Source of the DNA: Pseudomonadota bacterium
Lineage (GTDB): Bacteria; Pseudomonadota; Gammaproteobacteria; Steroidobacterales; Steroidobacteraceae
DNA length: 64,000 nt
NCBI GenBank assembly: GCA_018241505.1
Contig: JAFEDS010000017.1
Location: forward strand, 372,001 to 436,000
Direction: 5' to 3'
Shown: positions 1 through 8,702 of the stretch, in pieces
Position numbering within the stretch: the stretch's first letter is position 1
How the letters are laid out: each line of letters begins with the position of its first letter
Program-made: the position numbers and the translations under genes
The notes under the pieces: model-generated
What the model saw: only the letters and a program-made list of their open reading frames with translations
Told to the model about the DNA's origin: nothing
Databases searched by the model: none

Positions 1-390
1 CATCACCTTGTTCTGCAGCCGATACGGCACGTGCACCCTGTCGAACGCGATGTACAGGTCCTCCGCTATCGCATTGAACTGCGCATTGTTGATTGCCAGC
101 TTGGCATGGGCCTCATGCATGTCGCGTCCCGTGTATTTGCACGGCCCGCCCGTGAGATTGCAGAGCTGCTCGAAAATGAGCTGTGTGAACTTCTTGACGT
201 CCGCGTCGGCGAACGTGAAATTGATCCGGTCATCCGCCAGGATGGCGTTGGTGAACTCCTGGGCAATGGCCCTGAATTTCGCCTCCCCACCGATCTGCTC
301 ATAAAGCGTGCCACTCGCGTGTGCCACGGCCATGGCGCAGGTCAGTACCACCGCCCGCAGACCCAACAGGAACCAGTTGTAGAGTTTCAT
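1..390 (-). CDS. Group 1 truncated haemoglobin with export signal (3' end cut by window edge)
   Basis: The reading frame is open from an ATG at 390 to base 1, giving 130 residues without a stop, so the C-terminus lies outside the window. Residues about 28-35 (LYEQIGGE) and 88-100 (GRDMHEAHAKLAI) are hallmarks of group 1 truncated haemoglobins; His95 is the expected haem-ligating proximal histidine. Residues 1-25 form a hydrophobic stretch ending in AHA, which looks like a Sec signal, so the globin is probably periplasmic. It starts 4 bases after the DUF3034 stop and is almost certainly co-transcribed with it. Family members bind O2 or NO; the physiological ligand here is not known. Confidence 0.88.
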   Translation of the reverse strand, partial: MKLYNWFLLGLRAVVLTCAMAVAHASGTLYEQIGGEAKFRAIAQEFTNAILADDRINFTFADADVKKFTQLIFEQLCNLTGGPCKYTGRDMHEAHAKLAINNAQFNAIAEDLYIAFDRVHVPYRLQNKVM

Positions 391-394
391 AGGT

Positions 395-1315
395 CTAGAA
401 CCCCGCCTGCACAGACAAGTACGGACCGGCCTGGTGTCGTGTGACGGTCGTTACGGGTGCGAGCACACTGCCGATGTTGAGGTATGCCGCCACCAGCGAC
501 AGGTTCCTCGTCGGGGTCCACCCGACAAAGATTGTCCATGCGTTGGTTTGATCATCGACGCTGAGATTGTGCGGTCCTGTGCGGATCTCGCCGCCCACCG
601 CAAGCTTGCGGGTCAGCAGATAGGCAATCGTGGCTTCAGGCTTGGTTGAATAGCCGCGATGCCGGTCGCCGCCGAAGCCCAGCAACCCAAACTGGTTGGC
701 CTTGGTTTCGCGCACCACGGCGTTGACTAGTACGCTCTCGCCGAGGAACACCTTGGTGAGCGCCAGGTAGATATCCGTTGCATGCTCAGCCTGGGCCCCG
801 AGCTGCTGCGGATTGATCAAGCCCGGCAGACCCACCGCATCGGCGTGCTTGATGCCGTCGTTATGCTTGTATTGGGCGCCGACGGCCACCTGCGGCACCC
901 AGGAGTCCTGGCCGTAAATGGCATCGCCGAGCAATTTGATCTTCAAGCCCACCACGTCCTGGTTGACACCCAGCCCATCGAGTGCCGTGCTGGTGAATTC
1001 CAATTGTTGGTGCGTGTAGGACAGCTCGAAGCGGTCCCACGCCCCAGCCGATACTCCATAGGTATACAGGTGCAGGTCGCGAAGTTGAATGTTCGTGAAG
1101 TGGGCGTTGGCGCCCCAGCTCAGGTTTGAGCCATAGCCGGTAATGAAGGCCATGGGAACCAACCCGCCACCCCCTGCTCCCTCGAGATCGCTGAAGCCGG
1201 CCGTCAGATGCAACTTGCCTTCGTCGGCACCCAGCAGATTATCAGCCAGGGCACAGCGTGTGCCCATCCATCCCAGTGCCACCACGGCCGTGGTGACGAT
1301 GGACATTCTTCTCAT
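395..1315 (-). CDS. DUF3034 family exported, probably outer-membrane beta-barrel protein
   Basis: About 306 residues. After a signal sequence ending near CALA there is a repetitive, Gly- and aromatic-rich pattern of alternating residues (for example LHLTAGFSDLEGAGGGG), and the chain ends in aromatic Phe, as outer-membrane barrels usually do. I recognise it as DUF3034, a family of unknown function. Three in-frame ATGs exist (1333, 1315, 1306); I chose 1315, which leaves a compact MRRMS n-region followed by the hydrophobic core. The downstream globin begins 4 bases after the stop, suggesting a two-gene envelope unit. No substrate can be read from the sequence. Confidence 0.8.
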   Translation of the reverse strand: MRRMSIVTTAVVALGWMGTRCALADNLLGADEGKLHLTAGFSDLEGAGGGGLVPMAFITGYGSNLSWGANAHFTNIQLRDLHLYTYGVSAGAWDRFELSYTHQQLEFTSTALDGLGVNQDVVGLKIKLLGDAIYGQDSWVPQVAVGAQYKHNDGIKHADAVGLPGLINPQQLGAQAEHATDIYLALTKVFLGESVLVNAVVRETKANQFGLLGFGGDRHRGYSTKPEATIAYLLTRKLAVGGEIRTGPHNLSVDDQTNAWTIFVGWTPTRNLSLVAAYLNIGSVLAPVTTVTRHQAGPYLSVQAGF

Positions 1316-1431
1316 GTGTTGTTTCCCGCCCATCCGTTTGCAGCGACGGGGCGGGATCTTACGGTATCCGAGTTGCGCCGCGCACGCTCAAACAGTCGTG
1401 CAGTGCAGCGAGCTTGGCAGTCCGAAGTGGG

Positions 1432-3249
1432 TCAGGGCGAGGAGCGGGAAGCCACCCAGTGGTCCACTTGCTTCTGCAGAATGCTCAGCGGCAGCGAGCC
1501 ACTGCCCAGCACCACGGCATGGAACTGCCGCAGGTCAAATGAAGCGCCGAGTTGGGCCTGGGCCTGGCTGCGCAATTCCAGGATCTTCAACATGCCGATC
1601 TTGTAGGCCAGCGCCTGTCCCGGCAGTACGAAGTAGCGCTCGATCTCGCTCACCACCTCGCCCTGCGCCATGCCGGTCTTCTCGCGCATGTAGGCAATGG
1701 CCTGTTCGCGGCTCCAGTGCTTGCGATGAATGCCCGTATCGACCACCAGGCGCACCGCACGGAACATCTCCGCCTGCAGGCGCCCGAAATTATCGAGCGG
1801 ATCGTTCTCGAATCCCATCTCCCAACCGAGCCGCTCCGCATACACGGCCCAGCCCTCGTCATAAGCCGTGAACGGCAGGATCTTGCGGAAGGTTGCTACG
1901 TCAGTCAGGCGCTGTGCGATCACTGCCTGGAGCTGGTGCCCCGGGACCGCTTCGTGATACGCGAGCGTACGCATCTGGTACTTCCAGATATCGCGCATGT
2001 CCCGCAGGTTGACATAAAACACGCCGGGCCGCGCTCCATCCAGCGATCCTGTGTCCGCGTACGCACCCGGTGCAGTCGCTTCCTTGAACTGCGGAACCCG
2101 CCGCACCTTGATGTTGAGTTGGGGCGGAGCCGCGAAGTCGGGTGCCAGGCCCCGGATGATCCCGTCAATATAACGTTGATAGTCGGCAATGCAGGCAGCC
2201 CGGCCGGCATCGTCGTTGCTGTACTGCAGTCGCGGGTTCTGATTCAACCTGGCGACGCGCTCGGCGATGGTACCGTCGGGCAGGCCCTGCGACCGCAGGA
2301 CGGCATCCAGCTCTTTCTCGATCCGCGCCACCTCGCCGAGCCCGATGTTGTGAACCTCCTCGGCATTCAATGAGGTGGTGGTGTGACTGCGGATCAGGTG
2401 ATCGTAGTAACTGTCACCTTCCGGCAGTTTCCACACCCCGTAGTCCTCACTGACCCGGGGCTGCAGGGCCACGAACCAGGCGATCAGCCGGGCATACGCG
2501 GGATACACCTTCTGCTCGATGGCCTGTTCGGCTTCGCCCAGGCGCCGGGCGCGATCGGCCGGCGTCAGTGTCCCGAGATGCCCCATCTTGTCGCGCAAGT
2601 TGGTATAGAGAATGTTCTCGCGCACCGGTACCGCAATGAACGCCCGCATCTCCGCCAACACCCGCTCAATGACGAACTTCGGCGGCACGACACCCATCGA
2701 TTGCCGCAGCTCCAGTCCCTCCAGCAACTGCCCGAATTTCCGCTCAAACGCATTGAGACGGCTGATGTAGTTGCGGATATCCCGCTGGCCGCCGATGGGA
2801 TGAATCGCCACCATGAAATCCGGCGTGGAGCTCTGCACACCGTAAAGCTGATTGACGGGATAGTCGTGGAACAGCCAGCGCTGCCCTTCCACGAGGTCCT
2901 GCAGAAACCATTCGAGCACATCGTAGGAAAGCTGGTGGGAAGGCGACAGCGTGGAGCGATCGTAACCGTGCAGGGTGGCGAGGTCGTCGCGCGCCATTTT
3001 GGCGAGCTTACGCTCGTGCGCCGGCGACACGTCGGTCAACATGCCGTCGAAGCCCTTGTAACCCAGTTGTTCGAACACACCGAGGGAGGACACGGCTTCC
3101 GGGTCCTCCAGCAGGAACTGGATGAAGGCTCGTTCAAAGAAAATCTCAATAAAGAGCGGCCGGAAATACCAACTGTGGACGGCCAGGGCAATGCTCAGCA
3201 GGACGGCAGCGCCGATGAGGCCTCCGAGCCATTGAAACAGGCGCCTCAA
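1432..3249 (-). CDS. DUF885 family membrane-anchored metallopeptidase-like protein
   Basis: About 605 residues from a TTG start whose last two bases overlap the TGA of the upstream gene (TTGA). The frame is open further upstream to an ATG at 3366, but that extension is Arg-rich shadow sequence lying inside the neighbour. One membrane anchor lies near residues 4-26, so the catalytic part is probably periplasmic. The diagnostic DUF885 motif HEAVPGH is near residue 430 and DEGWAVYAERL near 465; together these resemble a zinc-peptidase HExxxH site with a downstream Glu. Substrate unknown. A second DUF885 gene lies at 33217-35007, without overlap context. The overlap with the AcvB/VirJ gene suggests co-translation. 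Confidence 0.86.
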   Translation of the reverse strand: MRRLFQWLGGLIGAAVLLSIALAVHSWYFRPLFIEIFFERAFIQFLLEDPEAVSSLGVFEQLGYKGFDGMLTDVSPAHERKLAKMARDDLATLHGYDRSTLSPSHQLSYDVLEWFLQDLVEGQRWLFHDYPVNQLYGVQSSTPDFMVAIHPIGGQRDIRNYISRLNAFERKFGQLLEGLELRQSMGVVPPKFVIERVLAEMRAFIAVPVRENILYTNLRDKMGHLGTLTPADRARRLGEAEQAIEQKVYPAYARLIAWFVALQPRVSEDYGVWKLPEGDSYYDHLIRSHTTTSLNAEEVHNIGLGEVARIEKELDAVLRSQGLPDGTIAERVARLNQNPRLQYSNDDAGRAACIADYQRYIDGIIRGLAPDFAAPPQLNIKVRRVPQFKEATAPGAYADTGSLDGARPGVFYVNLRDMRDIWKYQMRTLAYHEAVPGHQLQAVIAQRLTDVATFRKILPFTAYDEGWAVYAERLGWEMGFENDPLDNFGRLQAEMFRAVRLVVDTGIHRKHWSREQAIAYMREKTGMAQGEVVSEIERYFVLPGQALAYKIGMLKILELRSQAQAQLGASFDLRQFHAVVLGSGSLPLSILQKQVDHWVASRSSP

Positions 3250-4712
3250 CGGGGTTGTACGCCTGCCCCGACTACGAGTTGCGCCAGCGGCGAGTAGTTG
3301 CCGCCGAAGTGATGACCGCCGGGCAACTTGACGATCTGCGCATGCTGCCCGCCGAGCTTGGGGCAAATGGACTCTTTGTCATCATCACCATACACACACA
3401 GCGTGTTGGTCGCCGAGAGCTTCTCCATTTCCGGACGGACGGGCAGACCGTCGGAATCGCTGCCGATCCAGTTGGAGACGTGAAATTCGAAGGCCGCGTA
3501 TTCACTCACGCCAATGAGCGTAGTCTGTTTGATGAGCGCACGGGTGGCCGGCGGCAGGCGGTTGACGGCAAACGGCAGCACATCCGCGCCCTGCGAGTAG
3601 CCTACCAGCAGCGCATGCTTCTTTTTCCAGTGGAAGGCGTAGTAGCGCACGATCCGATCAATATCCGTCGCGAGCCCCAGCGGCGTGCGGGCTGTCCAGA
3701 AGTAACGCAGCGAGTCCACGCCCGCCGTGGGAACACCTCGATCCGCCAACAACTGCGCCACCTGTTTGTCGATCCCGGCCCAGCCGCCATCGCCCGACAC
3801 GAGCACGGCGAACGAATCCGACACCGGCGTACCCGGAGTTGGCTCCACTTCCACAATCGGCAGGTCAGCCAGGCTGGCCGGCGGCGTCGGCAGACGCGCG
3901 GTGACCGGCTGCTGGGCCACAATCGATTCGAAGGCGGCCTTGAACTGCGGCAGCCAGTCGACTGTGTCCGTACCGAGATAGCTGTGTCCCACCTTGGGAA
4001 GCTCAATCAGCTTCGCGTCCTTGGTCTGGCCGATGAAGGTACGTGCTTCGTCGATGGAACACACCCGATCCTTCACACCGTGCAGTGCAATCCACGGCCC
4101 CTGCAATTGCGACGGTGGCAGCAGGCGATAGCCTGTCTTGATTTTCCGATATTTCAGTCCCTGTACCTCACACAGTGGCTTGTGCAGGTCCAGGTCTACA
4201 CAGAATGACAACGTGAGCGCGCCTGCGAAGATGCCGCGCGGCGCCTGCGCAAGACTGGTGAATGCGAGCGTAGCTCCCGCCGAGTGGCCGATGAGAATCG
4301 GTGTGTAATAGGTCGGTACCCTGTAGTAGGCCTGTATGTAGTGGCTGAGATTTTCGAGATCTCCGTCCGGCAACACACAGGTGCCGCCATCCTTCTCCAG
4401 GTCGGCAAACAACTGCGCAGTGTCAATACCCGCCACGAGCGTTCCGTCCGAGGCCAACGCTCCCGCCATCCTCGCGAGCCGCGATGTCCAACCACCATCG
4501 CCGGACATGAGCAGTGCGAAGTGCTTCACTTCACCCCGCGGCCGGAACACTTCCACTCGCTTGAAGCGGCCGTGCGACAGAACATCGGGCGCCGAAACCG
4601 GCTCAGGCATGGTGACCGCCGTGACGGCAGCCGCCCACGCCGCGTCGGCGCCTGCCGCGAACAAAACCAGAACAACCAGAGCTGAGGCTAAGACGCCCGA
4701 CCGCCGACGCAC
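3246..4712 (-). CDS. AcvB/VirJ family exported two-lobed alpha/beta hydrolase
   Basis: 488 residues with a signal peptide (about 1-28). The protein is an internal duplication: SGDGGW occurs at residues 70-75 and again at 306-311, and nucleophile-elbow sequences GHSAG (142-146) and GYSQGAD (371-377) follow each. The C-terminal lobe also has GDDDKE and GGHHFGG, supplying likely acid and His. This matches the AcvB/VirJ 'virulence factor' family. In Agrobacterium and Rhizobium, AcvB is a periplasmic hydrolase of aminoacylated phosphatidylglycerol; assigning that substrate here is inference because no aminoacyl-PG synthase is visible. It is the first gene of a pair with the DUF885 gene. Confidence 0.88.
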   Translation of the reverse strand: MRRRSGVLASALVVLVLFAAGADAAWAAAVTAVTMPEPVSAPDVLSHGRFKRVEVFRPRGEVKHFALLMSGDGGWTSRLARMAGALASDGTLVAGIDTAQLFADLEKDGGTCVLPDGDLENLSHYIQAYYRVPTYYTPILIGHSAGATLAFTSLAQAPRGIFAGALTLSFCVDLDLHKPLCEVQGLKYRKIKTGYRLLPPSQLQGPWIALHGVKDRVCSIDEARTFIGQTKDAKLIELPKVGHSYLGTDTVDWLPQFKAAFESIVAQQPVTARLPTPPASLADLPIVEVEPTPGTPVSDSFAVLVSGDGGWAGIDKQVAQLLADRGVPTAGVDSLRYFWTARTPLGLATDIDRIVRYYAFHWKKKHALLVGYSQGADVLPFAVNRLPPATRALIKQTTLIGVSEYAAFEFHVSNWIGSDSDGLPVRPEMEKLSATNTLCVYGDDDKESICPKLGGQHAQIVKLPGGHHFGGNYSPLAQLVVGAGVQPR

Positions 4713-4803
4713 TACCGGAATTCGCTCGTCGGAGCCGCGGACGCGACAGGCTGCGGGAAGATGCTTGGAATCAAAATGAAGTGCATTTCGTTAGTATTGC
4801 AGT

Positions 4804-5577
4804 ATGAGAACCGTCGGCGCCACTCGATACGTCACACCGCTTCACGAAGGCGGCTCGCTGCCCGCCATTGTGGAAGCCGACGACGATGGCATGTACGTGC
4901 TGAAATTCCGCGGTGCCGGCCAGGGCCCGAAAGCATTGATTGCAGAAATGGTGGCCGGCGAGATGGCGCGCGCCCTGCAGTTGCCCATTCCCGAAATAGT
5001 GCTGATTGAGCTGGACGCCGACCTCGCCCGAACGGAGCCGGATCCGGAAATCCAGGAACTGATCAAAGCCAGCGCGGGCTTGAATGTGGCCCTGGATTAC
5101 CTGCCGGGCGCCGTGATGTTCGATCCTCTTGCCGAGAAGCCGGCCGCGCGATTGGCCTCCGATATCGTCTGGTTTGATGCGTTTGTCACGAACGTCGACC
5201 GAACCCCACGCAACGCCAATCTGCTGATGTGGCATCGGCAACTGCAATTGATCGATCATGGTGCCGCGCTCTATTTCCATCACTCGTGGCATCAATTCCT
5301 GGAACGCGCGGCCGATCCGTTCACGCGGGTGAAGGACCACATCCTGTTGCCTTTCGCCGCTTCACTGCAGGAGTCCGATGCCCGCTTGAGTCAGCTCATC
5401 ACACCGCAGGTTCTGGACAGGATTGTGGGACTGATCCCCGAAACCTGGTTGGGTAAAGATGCGCCCTTCGGGACAGCACAGGAGAACCGGGAGGCGTACG
5501 CGAAGTATCTGCAGCGCCGGTTGGAGCAACGTGACGCATTTGTGCAGGAGGCAATCCGTGCCCGCTCGCCTGACTAA
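4804..5577 (+). CDS. HipA-like kinase domain protein (stand-alone, short)
   Basis: 257 residues, far shorter than canonical HipA toxins (about 440), because the N-terminal HipA subdomain is absent. Kinase-like elements are visible: Lys34 in YVLKF, catalytic Asp132 and Asn137 in NVDRTPRN, and the metal-binding Asp151 in LIDHG. It belongs to the 'HipA family kinase' group that is usually paired with DUF3037, as it is here with a 20-base overlap. Substrate and role are unknown. No HipB-like HTH antitoxin is adjacent, so a classic HipBA toxin system is not supported. It diverges from the AcvB gene across 91 bases. Confidence 0.88.
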   Translation: MRTVGATRYVTPLHEGGSLPAIVEADDDGMYVLKFRGAGQGPKALIAEMVAGEMARALQLPIPEIVLIELDADLARTEPDPEIQELIKASAGLNVALDYLPGAVMFDPLAEKPAARLASDIVWFDAFVTNVDRTPRNANLLMWHRQLQLIDHGAALYFHHSWHQFLERAADPFTRVKDHILLPFAASLQESDARLSQLITPQVLDRIVGLIPETWLGKDAPFGTAQENREAYAKYLQRRLEQRDAFVQEAIRARSPD

Positions 5578-5962
5578 CGGCAGCTCGTATGACTACGCGA
5601 TAGTGCGTGTTGTTCCGCGGGTCGAGCGCGAGGAATTCGTCAATGTCGGCGTGATTGTCTCGTGCCCGCAGAAGCAGTTCCTGGAAGCGCGCATTGAAGT
5701 GGACGAAAGCCGCCTGAAAGCGTTGGATGCCGGGATCGATATCGACGCCATCCGGGCGCACCTGGCCAGCATCCCCGCCATTTGCGCCGGAGGCGACCAG
5801 GGCGGGACGATCGGCAAACTGTCACGACGGGAACGGTTTGACTGGCTGGTGGCGCCCCGCAGCACCATGATTCAAACCTCGAAGGTGCACACCGGCCGCT
5901 GCACCGATCCGCACACTCTGCTCGAGCATCTGCTCAACACAATGGTGCGGCCGCCCCGCTAG
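5558..5962 (+). CDS. DUF3037 domain protein, partner of HipA-like kinase
   Basis: 134 residues from a GTG at 5558, chosen because CAGGAG sits 7 bases upstream and the longer frame (ATG at 5459) runs entirely inside the kinase gene in another frame. The start SYDYAIVRVVPRVEREEFVNVG is typical of DUF3037, which seems always to begin with this YxxVRxxP...EEFxNVGV pattern. Function is unknown. The 20-base overlap with the kinase implies translational coupling, so it may be a substrate, regulator or antitoxin-like partner of the kinase; that is inference from context alone. Confidence 0.87.
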   Translation: MPARLTNGSSYDYAIVRVVPRVEREEFVNVGVIVSCPQKQFLEARIEVDESRLKALDAGIDIDAIRAHLASIPAICAGGDQGGTIGKLSRRERFDWLVAPRSTMIQTSKVHTGRCTDPHTLLEHLLNTMVRPPR

Positions 5963-5969
5963 AGCGGAC

Positions 5970-6422
5970 TCAGTCGCCCGCGAACTGAAATTCAACTTCC
6001 ATATTCAGGTCCGCCAGCTTGCGCGCGCTGGCGCTGCTGAAGGTCAGCGATGCGTTGGCGATCGGTGCAACCTCCACCAGCAGTGAAAGCTGCCCGCCGT
6101 CGCTTTGCAGCTTGCTGAAAAACTCGCGATGCCGGCTCAACTGTACGAGCTGTTGGCTGAAGAACAGCTCGAGGGGCATGCTGCTGGGACCCAGCAATTG
6201 CGCCGGCAGCAGCGCCGACCAGTACGAGTCGCGGTGGTTGCCGCCCATGGGTGAGCCCGACTGCGAGCGGCGGGGCTCACCGGCCTTCCAGCTATGTTCG
6301 GGCTCGAGCCGCAGCTTCTCGGTCAGCACACTGAGATCCATCGCCGGATGCCGGACGCGCAAAGACACTGCGTAGCTGAAAGCGCTGGTGGGCAAAACCT
6401 GGCCGACGTTGCTCGAGCTCAT
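5970..6422 (-). CDS. DUF4279-like hypothetical protein
   Basis: 150 residues, no signal or membrane segment. The region FSYAVSLRVRHPAMDLSVLTEKL followed by WKAGEPR resembles DUF4279, a small cytoplasmic family of unknown function in which a predicted beta-sheet opens with this 'xxLxIxHPxxDP' pattern and a WKxGEPR loop. It is convergent with DUF3037 (7-base gap) and is transcribed alone. The 247-base stretch after its start (6423-6669) contains no other gene that I can support. Confidence 0.7.
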   Translation of the reverse strand: MSSSNVGQVLPTSAFSYAVSLRVRHPAMDLSVLTEKLRLEPEHSWKAGEPRRSQSGSPMGGNHRDSYWSALLPAQLLGPSSMPLELFFSQQLVQLSRHREFFSKLQSDGGQLSLLVEVAPIANASLTFSSASARKLADLNMEVEFQFAGD

Positions 6423-6669
6423 TGTCCATTACCTCAGTGTCCTTCCAGGACGGGAGCGGGGGAGAATAACCGGCTTACGCATGGCCTGTCTTGGCTTCGA
6501 GCATTGCAGGTGCGTCCGCGCCCGTGTCGCAGATGCACAGATTTCATGTCGCCCGGGTGCAACGCCACGCACGTGGCGGCTGCGCCACAAGGGGCAAAGT
6601 GGTCGCCTATTTGACAAGGGGGGCGTTGGAAGGGTGAGATAAAAGAGGGGTCCTCAGGAAATACGGTCG

Positions 6670-8679
6670 TTGAGCTCCAGAGCCGAGCCGGTTGGCACCA
6701 TTGAAATTGCTCTCGGGCACGCTGCGCGTCTGCTCGAGAACAACCCGCGCCTGGCCCTCGAGCAGGCCGGCGAAATTCTCAAAACGGCCCCGAATCATCC
6801 CACCGCGGGACTGCTGTTGGGCACCGCGCAACGCTTGTTGGGCGACAACGACAGCGCGTTACGAGTCCTCACCGCGGTCGTGCGCGCGCAGCCAGCCTGG
6901 GCATACGCCCACTACGAGTTGGGTCTGGTGCTCAGCCGCCTCGGACAGAGCGATGCGGCGGTCGGGCATTTGCGCCGTGCTGTTGAGCTGAAACCCGACA
7001 TGCCTGACGGCTGGCGGGCGTTGGGCGATCAGCTAACGGTGGCGGGTGATCCCGCAGGCGCCGATCGCGCGTACGCGCACCACATCAAGACCTCGACGCG
7101 TGATCCACAACTGTTGGCGGCCGCGGCCGCGCTTTGTGAGAACCAGATTCCGCAGGCCGAATTGCTGCTGCGCAATCATTTGAAGGCGCATCCAACGGAT
7201 GTAGCGGCCATCCGGATGTTTGCAGAAGTCGCCGCGCGCCTGCGGCGCTATCAGGATGCCGAGACCCTCCTCGAGCGCTGTCTCGAGTTGGCACCGAGCT
7301 TCAGCGCCGCGCGGCACAACTACGCGATTGTGCTGCACCGGCAGAACAAGGCCGAAGAGGCGCTGCGCGAAGTCAACACGCTGCTGGCCCTCGACGCGCA
7401 CCATCCGGGTTATAACAACCTGAAAGCGGCCATCCTGGCCATGATCGGGGAGTTGGATGGCTCCGTTGAAATCTATGCCCGTGTGCTGGCGGCGTACCCG
7501 CAGCAGGCGAAGATCTGGATGAGCTACGGCCATGCATTGAAAACGAACGGCCGCGAAGCCGACAGCGTGGCGGCGTACGAAAAGAGCATTGAGCTCGCAC
7601 CGGAGCTCGGCGAAGCCTACTGGAGCCTGGCCAACCTGAAGACGGTGAGCTTCAGCCCCGCGCAACTCGAAGCGATGCGCGCGCAGCTCGCGCGCACGGA
7701 CTTGAGCCGTGACGACCGTTTCCACCTGCATTTTGCGCTGGGCAAAGCGCTGGAGGATACGGGCAGCTACGCTGAGTCCTTTGAGCACTACGCGGCCGGC
7801 AACCGGCTGCGGCGCGAAGCACTCAATTACTCGTCGGGGGAGCTGACGGCCTTGGTGCGCCGCTCCCGCTCAGTGTTGACTGCCGCATTCTTCGACGCCC
7901 GTCGTGACTTCGGCTGCGAACGGCCCGATCCCATCTTCATTGTCGGACTGCCGCGCGCCGGCTCCACACTGATTGAGCAGATCCTGGCGAGCCACTCACA
8001 GATCGAAGGCACGGCGGAGCTGCCGCACATTCCGGCGCTGGCCAGAACCCTGCACCCGGACCAGCCCGGCAGCTACCCCCAGGTGTTGCAGAACCTCACC
8101 GCGGCGCAGGCGCGCGCGCTCGGCGAGCAGTATCTCGAGCGCTCCCGCATCCAGCGCAAGAGCACGGCGCCCTTCTTCATCGACAAGATGCCGAACAACT
8201 TCATGCACATCGGGCTCATTCAGCTCGTGCTGCCGAACGCCCGCATCATCGATGCGCGCCGCCATCCGCTCGGCTGTTGCTTTTCCGGGTTCAAGCAGCA
8301 CTTCGCGCGCGGCCAGAGCTTCACTTACAGCCTGGAAGACATCGGTCGCTACTACCATGACTACGTCGAGCTGATGGCGCACTTTGACGCCGTCCTGCCG
8401 GGCCGCGTACACCGTGTTTTCTATGAATCCATGATTGCCGACACCGAAACCGAGGTGCGGCGGCTGCTCGAGTTCTGCGGGCTGCCGTTTGAAGAGCAGT
8501 GCCTGCGTTTCTACGAAAACGAGCGCGCCGTGCGCACGGCCAGCTCACAACAGGTGCGCAAACCGATTTTTCGCGAGGGGTTGGAACAGTTCCGCCATTA
8601 CGAGCCGTGGCTGGCACCGCTCGAGCGGGCGCTGGGTCCTGTGCTCAGGACCTATCCTGATGTGCCGCCATTCCCGTAA
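6670..8679 (+). CDS. TPR-repeat sulfotransferase
   Basis: 669 residues from a TTG start (AGGA about 12 bases upstream; no in-frame ATG fits better). Residues about 1-370 are tandem tetratricopeptide repeats (AHYELGLVLSRLGQSDAAVGHLRRA-type units). Residues about 420-665 are a PAPS-dependent sulfotransferase domain with the 5'-phosphosulfate loop GLPRAGSTL near 426-434 and the DARRHPLGCCFS segment near 535. No signal peptide, so cytoplasmic. It is immediately upstream (23 bases) of a TonB-dependent receptor, an arrangement often seen in Sphingomonas- and Steroidobacter-like genomes. The acceptor is unknown; the TPR part may present a peptide or protein substrate. Confidence 0.92.
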   Translation: MSSRAEPVGTIEIALGHAARLLENNPRLALEQAGEILKTAPNHPTAGLLLGTAQRLLGDNDSALRVLTAVVRAQPAWAYAHYELGLVLSRLGQSDAAVGHLRRAVELKPDMPDGWRALGDQLTVAGDPAGADRAYAHHIKTSTRDPQLLAAAAALCENQIPQAELLLRNHLKAHPTDVAAIRMFAEVAARLRRYQDAETLLERCLELAPSFSAARHNYAIVLHRQNKAEEALREVNTLLALDAHHPGYNNLKAAILAMIGELDGSVEIYARVLAAYPQQAKIWMSYGHALKTNGREADSVAAYEKSIELAPELGEAYWSLANLKTVSFSPAQLEAMRAQLARTDLSRDDRFHLHFALGKALEDTGSYAESFEHYAAGNRLRREALNYSSGELTALVRRSRSVLTAAFFDARRDFGCERPDPIFIVGLPRAGSTLIEQILASHSQIEGTAELPHIPALARTLHPDQPGSYPQVLQNLTAAQARALGEQYLERSRIQRKSTAPFFIDKMPNNFMHIGLIQLVLPNARIIDARRHPLGCCFSGFKQHFARGQSFTYSLEDIGRYYHDYVELMAHFDAVLPGRVHRVFYESMIADTETEVRRLLEFCGLPFEEQCLRFYENERAVRTASSQQVRKPIFREGLEQFRHYEPWLAPLERALGPVLRTYPDVPPFP

Positions 8680-8702
8680 ACAACATCTAAGGGGTATTCG
8701 CA

